Of a stretch of 64,000 nt of DNA, positions 8,441 to 15,432 are shown one piece after another. The stretch spans positions 62,001 to 126,000 of the forward strand of contig JAUISX010000002.1 in the NCBI GenBank assembly GCA_030434245.1. Direction: 5' to 3'. The translations under genes and the position numbers were made by a program. The notes under the pieces were generated by a model. That model saw nothing but the letters and a program-made list of their open reading frames with translations, was not told the DNA's origin and did not search any database. The DNA comes from Porphyromonadaceae bacterium W3.11 (GTDB lineage Bacteria; Bacteroidota; Bacteroidia; Bacteroidales; Porphyromonadaceae). Numbering within the stretch: position 1 is the first letter of the stretch; the number at the start of each line of letters is the position of its first letter.

Positions 8441-9361
8441 TTAATCTTTATCGTGGTGCAATGGATTTTGCATACGAGCTCTTCTCGCAGCGGCTCTCTC
8501 CTCCGCTTCTTTTCTTACCAACTCTCGGCGATGTTGGGTAGGAGTTTTATTGAACTGACGACGACAGAATACTGTGAAGTGGCTTGGGCTTGAAAATCTA
8601 AACTCATCCATGATCTCCTGGAATGTCACAGTAGGATCTGCCAAGCGCTCTTCTATTAAGACCGCTTTCTGATCCAACATCCACGAATAAGGTGGCTGAT
8701 CAAAGGTCTCCTTGAAAATTTTATTAAAAGTACGAATAGAGACACCTCTCATATCAGCTAGCTCCTGTGCTGACTTTGCATGTGCATAATTCTGCATCAC
8801 GAACTCCTTAAAGTCCACTTCTCTCCTAAGCAGTGGAGCAAAAACTTCACCAATGATCTCGGGCTTATAATAAGCACCAATGACCCACAAAATCTCCTTA
8901 AGTTTCCATGCCATCATCTCAGCACACAGTAACCCATCGTGATAATATCCTTCGATAGAGTTCAGCACATTGCGAAGCGGTTCGTATATTTCAAGCGTAC
9001 GGTGCACCATAGTGACAGGAGCAAAGGACTTGAGATTAGCAATTGAGTAGTTACAGCACAATTCCTCTAGTCGAGAGAAGCGAAAGATAGCGACGACACC
9101 GCCATCGGTAAGACTCATCTTGAGGGTCTTCTCCGCATCCAAGAAAATCCCAAAGGGCGAGTTACGTGTCTCATTCACATCACTACCAATGGTATATAGC
9201 GTGTCATAACTATTTACAAAGACCAAGGCCATTTCCTCCTCTGTAGTTATTTCAAGCGGCTCTCTAGGAGTAACTTTCAGATAGCGATACATGCCACCAT
9301 CATCCATATTTTCCGCATAATTGGGGCAGTCAAAATGCCTTTCTATATTTACAGGTTTCAT
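8441..9361 (-). CDS. AraC-family transcriptional regulator
   Basis: The protein has 306 residues. The C-terminal ~100 residues form the double helix-turn-helix of AraC/XylS regulators: SAQELADMRGVSIRTFNKIF for the first helix pair and TFQEIMDEFRFSSPSHFTVF for the second, then CRRQFNKTPTQHRRE. The N-terminal ~190 residues are a sensor region with no clear sugar-binding cupin signature. It is the first gene of the run with the Cys-rich protein and metal permease, so it may control its own operon. The effector is unknown. The basic Arg/Ala-rich tail after the second helix-turn-helix is a little longer than usual. Confidence 0.88.
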   Translation of the reverse strand: MKPVNIERHFDCPNYAENMDDGGMYRYLKVTPREPLEITTEEEMALVFVNSYDTLYTIGSDVNETRNSPFGIFLDAEKTLKMSLTDGGVVAIFRFSRLEELCCNYSIANLKSFAPVTMVHRTLEIYEPLRNVLNSIEGYYHDGLLCAEMMAWKLKEILWVIGAYYKPEIIGEVFAPLLRREVDFKEFVMQNYAHAKSAQELADMRGVSIRTFNKIFKETFDQPPYSWMLDQKAVLIEERLADPTVTFQEIMDEFRFSSPSHFTVFCRRQFNKTPTQHRRELVRKEAEERAAARRARMQNPLHHDKD

Positions 9362-9464
9362 TCTACAAGTATTTCTAGTATAATAATAAAGAACAGTTTT
9401 TAGTGGCTCCTATATCTGTTTCTTTTTTTATTCGTGTTTCATTTATGCCACTCCAAAAGGAATA

Positions 9465-9472
9465 CAAACTTA
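9465..9472 (-). promoter_or_regulatory. Candidate -7 box for the AraC/metal-permease run
   Basis: Minus-strand TAAGTTTG matches TAnnTTTG about 100 bases upstream of the regulator start at 9361. No good -33 element is visible at the usual distance. Confidence 0.4.
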
Positions 9473-9667
9473 CATAAAAAACAATGGACTTCACATAAAA
9501 ATCCCACAAAACTGACAAATAATTACAATCGATGATAAAATAAAACATTATTTAATCGAGGGAAGTTTATTTTTAGTTCTTTTAAAAGAGATATTGACTA
9601 AAAAAAAGGCTAAAAATCTGAAAGAGTGACACTTCGGTAATAGGCTCATCTTATAAATCTGAAATAA

Positions 9668-9722
9668 TAGCAAATGATCCTAATAGTATTATGCAGACAA
9701 ATACTATTAAGATCATTTGTTA
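9668..9722 (-). terminator. Very long hairpin downstream of dapL
   Basis: CAAATGATCCTAATAGTATT (9671-9690) pairs with 9700-9719 at 19 of 20 positions plus one wobble, around a 9-nt loop; pairing extends by a wobble and two A-T pairs on the outside. It follows the dapL stop by about 65 bases. No T-run follows, so it may be a processing or protection hairpin instead of an intrinsic terminator. Confidence 0.6.
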
Positions 9723-9786
9723 CTCCCCCTATACCCTACAATATGCCCTTCATAATTGACAAGTCATGTAGGTATCATCCTGCTAA

Positions 9787-10992
9787 TTACTTGGCAGCGA
9801 TTCTAGACATCGCTTCCAAGGTAGCCTCATGAGTGCTAAATGCAGATAATCGGAAGTAGCCCTCTCCCTCAATACCAAAACCAACTCCAGGTGTCCCCAC
9901 TACCTGCTTCTCCTCTAGGAGGTAATTGAAGTAATCCCATGAACCAGGATACTCCTCAGGAGTTTTCAGCCAGATATATGGTGATGACACCCCTCCATAG
10001 TACTCTACCCCAGCCTTTGACAGAGCCTCTCGTATGACACTCGCATTATGAAGGTAATAACGGATATTTTCAACCACCTGTTGACGACCTAGATCTGTGT
10101 ATATAGCGGCTGCTCCTCTCTGGCTGATATAACTCGCACCATTAAACTTAGTTGTCTGTCGTCTGCTCCACATCGCGTTATAATCGACGGGTAAATCCTT
10201 TGGCACCACAGTATAACCGCATCTGACACTTGTGAAACCAGCGGTCTTGGAGTAGCTTCTAAACTCTATCGCACACTCTTTGGCTCCCTCTATCTCATAA
10301 ATGGATCTAGGGACATCATCCTCAGTCACGAAGGCCTCATAAGCGGCATCGAAAAGGATGAGACTCTGATGGCTACGAGCATAATCCACAAACTGCTTCA
10401 GTTCTTCACGCGTCAGAGTAGTACCTGTAGGATTATTAGGGTAGCAGAGATAAATCAGATCCACATGTTCCTCTGGAAGAGGCGGAACAAATCCATTCTC
10501 TCTATTACAAGGCAGGTATATAAAGTTACTCCACCGACCATTATCCTTTAGGAGGCCACCTCTCCCAGCTAACACATTAGAGTCCACATAAACAGGATAC
10601 ACAGGATCCGTGATGGCGATCTTCACATCATTGCCAAAGAGGTCTGTTATATTTGCGGTATCACTCTTTGCTCCATCACTGACAAAGACCTCATCCGGCT
10701 CCAGCATCACACCCAATGGAGCATAATCATGATTCACGATGGACTCTCTAAGAAAAGCATAGCCCTGCTCGGGACCATACCCCTTCAACGTAGCCCCCTT
10801 AGATAACTCATCTACAGCATCATGCATGGCCTGAATGACAGCACTTGGCAAGCCTAAAGTCACATCTCCTATCCCCATCCGAATCACCTTCGCATCAGGA
10901 TGCTCTGCCTGAAATCCCGCTACTCTCTTATTGATCTCTGCGAAGAGGTAGCTCTTGGGTAGTTTCAAAAAATTATCATTTATCTTACTCAT
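9787..10992 (-). CDS. dapL: LL-diaminopimelate aminotransferase
   Basis: This is a 401-residue fold-type I PLP enzyme that converts tetrahydrodipicolinate directly to LL-2,6-diaminopimelate with glutamate as amino donor, a shortcut in lysine and peptidoglycan precursor synthesis. The DapL family start (NDNFLKLPKSYLFAEI), GDVTLGLP, the GYGPEQGYAFLRE segment, CYPNNPTGT and the PLP-lysine motif SYSKTAGFTSVRCGY (Lys249) are all present. Length is normal. It follows dapF by 17 bases, so two consecutive steps of the pathway (LL-DAP formation, then epimerisation to meso-DAP) are encoded together. Confidence 0.95.
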   Translation of the reverse strand: MSKINDNFLKLPKSYLFAEINKRVAGFQAEHPDAKVIRMGIGDVTLGLPSAVIQAMHDAVDELSKGATLKGYGPEQGYAFLRESIVNHDYAPLGVMLEPDEVFVSDGAKSDTANITDLFGNDVKIAITDPVYPVYVDSNVLAGRGGLLKDNGRWSNFIYLPCNRENGFVPPLPEEHVDLIYLCYPNNPTGTTLTREELKQFVDYARSHQSLILFDAAYEAFVTEDDVPRSIYEIEGAKECAIEFRSYSKTAGFTSVRCGYTVVPKDLPVDYNAMWSRRQTTKFNGASYISQRGAAAIYTDLGRQQVVENIRYYLHNASVIREALSKAGVEYYGGVSSPYIWLKTPEEYPGSWDYFNYLLEEKQVVGTPGVGFGIEGEGYFRLSAFSTHEATLEAMSRIAAK

Positions 10993-11009
10993 ATCTATCG
11001 TACCTTATA

Positions 11010-11876
11010 TCAAGAAACAAAATTTTCCTTCCACTCTGAAGTAACCCAGAGTCCTGCGTCATCATTGATCCGACCCTCATAGACCAAAGTAGCTCCCCCA
11101 ATCATGTAGGCTGGTGATGACTCTCGCCCGTCCCACTCAATGGTCAAGTCTCCCCCTGGCATCGATACCTTCACGGGGCTCTCCAGTCTCTTCGTAGCAA
11201 TCCCAGCTACAGCAATAGCTGTAGCACCTGTACCGCAAGCAAAAGTCAAGCCTGACCCACGTTCCCAAACCCTCATCTTAACATGATGTGGGTTAAATAC
11301 TTGTACCACTTCGTAATTAACACCATCAGCGAAGTCCTTATGGTTCTCCACCTTTGGCCCTATTTCTGAGAGAGGATAATCATCCGGGTCATCATCAATG
11401 AAGTTTATAAAGTGTGGATTACCCACATCTACTTGGACCCCGACGACAGACATGTCATCTAGATAAATGATCTTATAATTATTCGTAACATGAGGTGGAT
11501 TCATATCCACCCTCACATCTGTTACCGTCACGCCATCAACCGTTAGGCTCAGCTCCTTAATACCTGACAATGTATTTATCCTAATCGTATTCTTTTTGCA
11601 CAACCCACTCTCATAAAGGAGCTTTGCCACACATCGAATCGCATTACCGCACATTAAAGCCTCTGAACCGTCCAGATTAAAAACCCTCATGAGGTAGTCA
11701 GCCGAATTATCTTTTTGATAAGTGATGACCCCATCCCCACCTACACCAAAACGTCTATCGCTATACACACGAGCAAATTTTTCCAGATCATCTATAGGGT
11801 ACTGATCCAGATTAATGTAAATATAGTCATTCCCCAGCCCATGCATCTTATGAAAGATTATTTCTTTTTTCATCAT
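11010..11876 (-). CDS. dapF: Diaminopimelate epimerase
   Basis: The 288-residue cytoplasmic enzyme interconverts LL- and meso-diaminopimelate without cofactor, using two cysteines as acid and base. Both are present in their motifs: LMCGNAIRC (Cys76) and FACGTGATA (Cys214). The N-terminal MHGLGNDYIYIN signature is also intact. The start overlaps the last codons of the antiporter gene by 4 bases (translational coupling), and dapL follows by 17 bases. Length and motif set are standard, so I am confident of function. Confidence 0.96.
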   Translation of the reverse strand: MMKKEIIFHKMHGLGNDYIYINLDQYPIDDLEKFARVYSDRRFGVGGDGVITYQKDNSADYLMRVFNLDGSEALMCGNAIRCVAKLLYESGLCKKNTIRINTLSGIKELSLTVDGVTVTDVRVDMNPPHVTNNYKIIYLDDMSVVGVQVDVGNPHFINFIDDDPDDYPLSEIGPKVENHKDFADGVNYEVVQVFNPHHVKMRVWERGSGLTFACGTGATAIAVAGIATKRLESPVKVSMPGGDLTIEWDGRESSPAYMIGGATLVYEGRINDDAGLWVTSEWKENFVS

Positions 11877-13390
11877 ACGTTTCTTACCATTTTATATTCC
11901 ACAATCCCCAACTCTTCATACACTCTCACCAACGCCTCATCATCATCGGATATAAATAGGATATGATCATTAACCCTCAACTCCGTCTCTCCATTCGGAA
12001 TAAAAAAATCCCCATCCCTCTGTACCAATATGGCCAGAGTGTGGTTAGGCATGTCTATATCCTTCAACTTATTACTTACACCTATCATCCGCTTACTCAC
12101 GATCATTTCTGAAAGTGTACTCTTAATTTGCTCTGGCAAATTCATCTCATGAAAGACATGATCCCGCACTGAGTGATCAATGAGATTAAGCTTCTTTGCC
12201 ATATACTGCACTGTAGTCCCTTGAATAATAAGCGAGAGCATTGTGATAAAGAACACTACCGTAAAGATAAGCTCAGCACTCTCTATACCCGCAACCCAAG
12301 GAACAGTCGCAAATATTATAGGTACCGCCCCACGCAACCCAACCCAGCCAACATACAGCTGTGCCCTAGCCTTAAACTTTTTCCAGAAGGGTAGCATTGT
12401 AAGGAACACCGCTACAGGTCTGCCTAAAAGGATGAGGAACAGAGAGATTAATATCGCTGGGATCGCAACCTGCGAAAGTCTAAAGAAGTCCACCATCAAT
12501 CCAAGTGATAGGAACATAATTAACTGGCATAGAGACTGAATACCATCAAAGAACCTCAGGATAGTCTTGTAGTAAACCATCTTCATATTCCCCACCATCA
12601 TACCAGCTAAATACACAGCAAGATAGCCATTGCCTCCAGCCTCATAAGTAACGGTGTAAATAAAGAAGGCTATGGACAACATCAAAATCGGATAGAGGGC
12701 TGTCGCTTGTAAGTGAAACTTATTCACCATCTTCACAGCCAGCCAACCAAGTGCAAGACCGAAAATAACCCCAAGAGAAAATTGTACCACAAACATCCAG
12801 ATAGCATCCCAGATCGAAGCAGCTCCATCTGACTGAATCATCTGCACCAAAATAATTGTCAGCATATATGCCATAGGGTCATTACTACCGCTTTCGAACT
12901 CCAAGAGAGGCTTGAGGTTATGCTTCAAATAGGTCTTATTGCTCCGAAGGATGGAGAAGACAGACGCAGAGTCGGTCGAGGACATCACTGACGCAAAGAG
13001 CAAAGACTCCAAGTAAGTAAGGTGTACTGGACCATCAAACCATTGAAAGAGATAGTAAATAAATGTACCCGTAAGAAGAGAAGTCAGCAGGACTCCTACG
13101 GTAGCCAGGAGAGCTCCCGGTAACATGACTGGCTTCACCTCCTTGTAGGATGTCCCCATTCCACCCGAGAAAAGGATGACCGTCAGAGCGATCACACCTA
13201 TCGCCTGTGCTACTATAGGGTTATTAAACTGAATCAGGTTAGTGGTACTAGCCAATACACCTACCCCCAAAAAGAGGAGCAACGTTGGCAAGCCATACTC
13301 GAACCCTTTTTTACTCAAAAAGAGCCCGATAATAGCCAACATAGATCCGTAAAGGAGTATTTGTTCAGTAGTTAGGACAACTAATAGCAT
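11873..13390 (-). CDS. Potassium/proton antiporter, CPA1 type (NhaP2/CvrA-like)
   Basis: The protein has 505 residues, with about 12 membrane segments in residues 5-395 and a soluble TrkA-C-like domain at about 420-500 (NHTLAILVQRDGDFFIPNGE, then NDHILFISDDDEAL). The membrane part has the CPA1 features ILFSGGMGTSYKEV, SVMSSTDSASVFSIL and FESGSNDPMAYMLT, where the paired acidic residues bind the cation. It moves K+ or Na+ out against protons across the inner membrane; the TrkA-C domain usually senses ligand. It is the first gene of the run with dapF and dapL, with a 4-base overlap. Confidence 0.9.
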   Translation of the reverse strand: MLLVVLTTEQILLYGSMLAIIGLFLSKKGFEYGLPTLLLFLGVGVLASTTNLIQFNNPIVAQAIGVIALTVILFSGGMGTSYKEVKPVMLPGALLATVGVLLTSLLTGTFIYYLFQWFDGPVHLTYLESLLFASVMSSTDSASVFSILRSNKTYLKHNLKPLLEFESGSNDPMAYMLTIILVQMIQSDGAASIWDAIWMFVVQFSLGVIFGLALGWLAVKMVNKFHLQATALYPILMLSIAFFIYTVTYEAGGNGYLAVYLAGMMVGNMKMVYYKTILRFFDGIQSLCQLIMFLSLGLMVDFFRLSQVAIPAILISLFLILLGRPVAVFLTMLPFWKKFKARAQLYVGWVGLRGAVPIIFATVPWVAGIESAELIFTVVFFITMLSLIIQGTTVQYMAKKLNLIDHSVRDHVFHEMNLPEQIKSTLSEMIVSKRMIGVSNKLKDIDMPNHTLAILVQRDGDFFIPNGETELRVNDHILFISDDDEALVRVYEELGIVEYKMVRNV

Positions 13391-13463
13391 GTATCACCTT
13401 CCTATATATTCGATTACCAAAGTCGTGACGCACCCTTTGCTGTCACCAAAAGACTCGTACATA

Positions 13464-13471
13464 CAAATATA
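13464..13471 (-). promoter_or_regulatory. Candidate -7 box for the antiporter-dapF-dapL run
   Basis: Minus-strand TATATTTG fits TAnnTTTG about 74 bases before the antiporter start. A CTTTG lies upstream but only 14 bases away, closer than the usual spacing. Confidence 0.45.
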
Positions 13472-13961
13472 ATAAAAACCAGATACAAAGACATCCATTG
13501 ATAGCACCCGAATCAGCACAATCTAAATAATTCACAAATCATAACGTTTGGAGGAACAATACAGCACCGAAAGCTATAACTTTTTGTGCAAAATGGCGAG
13601 CATTAGAGGCTCTCTAACAACCATAATACTAGTATTACAAGGATCACGATACTAGGACTCGATTCTAAACAAGAGAGCATTTAGGGGTCAATCATTCACA
13701 CCTAAAAGCGTCTTTGATGCTCAGAGTCGCTATGATGAGAAGCGTTCAAAAAGTAAAAAATAAAGAATCCAAACATAGGACATAAAGTAGAAGCGAAATA
13801 GCCCTTGTCCTTACCATCCGAAAGGGATTACAAATAATTAACTCAAAACCCCATGACTATCAGAAGAAAAATAGGTACAACTACCTGATACAAAACGACT
13901 AGTAAAAAAGTGTCAAATCGCAACCGATGAGACTCTTTTAGAGGGTAAAACTGGAGGAGAT

Positions 13962-14060
13962 TTTAGTTATATGAAAAAGTTACGCTTCCTATAGGAACGA
14001 TAAATTTTTCATATGAGAAGAAGATGCGTTTCCTATAGGAAGAATTTTCGCCCCTTTTAA
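13962..14060 (+). repeat. Dispersed palindromic repeat, copy A
   Basis: A 99-bp element starting TTTAGTTATAT and ending TTTTCGCCCCTTTTAA. It contains three palindromic 12-mers at an exact 22-bp pitch: TTCCTATAGGAA at 13986-13997, a decayed form at 14008-14019, and TTCCTATAGGAA at 14030-14041. Copy B (28408-28506, opposite strand) matches at about 93 of 99 positions with no gaps; copy C (44916-45005) is more diverged. It lies between genes and does not code for protein. Confidence 0.88.
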
Positions 14061-14149
14061 AGCCCTTCCCCCAAGAAGTGCCTTTCATTCCGTTATCTAT
14101 AGTTAACTTGATGGATGTCGTATAAAAACGTAGCTCCTTAAGCAATAAA

Positions 14150-14183
14150 ATAGGACGGCTATGTTACTTAACAGCCGTCCTAT
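14150..14183 (-). terminator. Rho-independent terminator of the lipoprotein gene at 14249
   Basis: ATAGGACGGCT (14150-14160) and AGCCGTCCTAT (14173-14183) form a perfect 11-bp GC-rich stem with a 12-nt loop, followed on the minus strand by TTTATTG. It is 65 bases past the stop. Confidence 0.8.
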
Positions 14184-14248
14184 CGATGTCTTACTTGAGA
14201 ATTTAAAAAGAGTAATCAAACTCTTTTGAGGCTTGAGGGGGTAATTGC

Positions 14249-15160
14249 TTACTCCCCACCCTCAGGATTTTGTGCGGTAGATATTTGTTCAAAATGAACG
14301 GATAGGCTATTGCTATCCAGATATGCCCCTTTGAACCTCTGGTACATGATGATAGATGTTCCGAAGTCCCATCCTGTAAATTGACCGCCTCGGTGGTACC
14401 TCTTGATGTCTTCTTCACCATATTTCTCTACCAAATCTTCATACACCTCTCTTAGTACTTGAGGAGCTATCGAATTATCGGTCCCAATGAGGTCATTCTC
14501 CACCTGTCCGATCAGGTTGCAGTCTACTGCTACTAATCTGTTATTCTCAAAGAGGTATGCAATGATAGCCTCATGCCCATCATACTCCCCTTGCACGATG
14601 TATTTAGTATCTGCGTCCTCTCCCTTAGCACGATTAGGTTTCCCGATACGCTGCTCGATCACACTGCGTTCGGTCTGCCATTCAAGATCCTGAAACGGCT
14701 CGAAAGCTGATTTGTGGTGGATGATGGATATGTTATAACCGTTACCACTTTCGGTGGTATCTAATAGGATGTAGTGGTCTCCTTTATTCCAGATCATCAG
14801 TTCATTACGATACCAGATCTCAGAGCCGTACTCTTTTTTCATACTTTTGATGAGTTTCTCTAGAGGTACATTGGGGACCGTTTTTAGTTTAAGCCCTTTG
14901 AAGTCTCCGGACTCTGGATTGGCTAAGACGGTCACATTCTCAGATGGAAAGCCTAAATATTTAACTTTTCCCATCACCTTGTACCCTTCAGAAATAGGCT
15001 CGAAACGCTTAGTCTTAGCTTTTAGTTCAGAAAGACTAGTATCGTAGGTGTAGTCCTTGAAGTACTTTTCTATTTTTAGAGTATTCGAATCACACGAGGT
15101 TGTGCTTACTCCAATCAAAAGGAGAAGCACCATGTAAATAAAATGCTTTTTTGCGCTCAT
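14249..15160 (-). CDS. Lipoprotein of unknown function
   Basis: The protein has 303 residues from the ATG at 15160, chosen because it gives a normal lipoprotein signal (MSAKKHFIYMVLLLLIG, then TTSC); an in-frame ATG 13 codons earlier would place aromatic, uncharged residues ahead of it. The mature part is a mixed alpha/beta, probably two-module domain, with two similar-looking stretches (FEPISEGYKVMGKVKYLGFP and the IGKPNRAKGEDADTKYIVQG region). I recognise no family. It is monocistronic: its own terminator follows, and 270 bases separate it from the 5'-nucleotidase gene upstream. Confidence 0.72.
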   Translation of the reverse strand: MSAKKHFIYMVLLLLIGVSTTSCDSNTLKIEKYFKDYTYDTSLSELKAKTKRFEPISEGYKVMGKVKYLGFPSENVTVLANPESGDFKGLKLKTVPNVPLEKLIKSMKKEYGSEIWYRNELMIWNKGDHYILLDTTESGNGYNISIIHHKSAFEPFQDLEWQTERSVIEQRIGKPNRAKGEDADTKYIVQGEYDGHEAIIAYLFENNRLVAVDCNLIGQVENDLIGTDNSIAPQVLREVYEDLVEKYGEEDIKRYHRGGQFTGWDFGTSIIMYQRFKGAYLDSNSLSVHFEQISTAQNPEGGE

Positions 15161-15351
15161 ATGCAATAGGTTTAGATAAAAAAATAATCGGTTAGGCAAA
15201 GTAAAAGCCTAGGAATCAATTAGATGAATAAGAGGTCTGTATTGATAACTTTTTATTTGCCTTTACAAAAATACTAATAATCCGTGTGGAATACTACTAA
15301 TGTAATAGCTCTATAAATCTATTTTGTCAGTTGTAGGATCTATAGAATACG

Positions 15352-15390
15352 AAGAGAGAGTCTGTCTTATTAAAGAACAAACTCTCTCTT
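15352..15390 (-). terminator. Hairpin downstream of the 5'-nucleotidase gene
   Basis: AAGAGAGAGTCTGT (15352-15365) pairs with ACAAACTCTCTCTT (15377-15390), a 14-bp stem with one wobble and an 11-nt loop. It follows the stop at 15433 by about 40 bases and probably ends the 20960-15433 transcript. No strong T-run follows on the minus strand. Confidence 0.6.
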
Positions 15391-15432
15391 ATCTATCTAA
15401 ACTCTTACTCTGTGTTTATAGAGCAGAACTAT

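Larger units (their letters stand above)
9362..9786. other. Spacer between dapL and the AraC-type regulator
   Basis: A 425-base gap with no gene. It contains the regulator's candidate promoter at 9465-9472 and the long hairpin downstream of dapL at 9668-9722. Confidence 0.6.
13391..14248. other. Intergenic region with dispersed repeat
   Basis: An 858-base gap. It contains the antiporter promoter candidate, about 450 bases in which I see nothing recognisable, repeat copy A at 13962-14060, and the terminator of the neighbouring lipoprotein gene at 14150-14183. The 60-codon open frame at 13963-14145 is not credible, because its C-terminal half is the repeat read in one frame and that frame is stopped in copy B. 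Confidence 0.6.

Noticed and set aside
13962-14060. Palindromic repeat as an insertion sequence or CRISPR
   Set aside because: No transposase, no terminal inverted repeats seen, no unique spacers; copies are isolated single elements.
13963-14145. 60-codon open frame ending in repeat copy A
   Set aside because: Its C-terminal half is the dispersed repeat in one frame; the same frame is interrupted by TAG in the near-identical copy B, so coding is not conserved.
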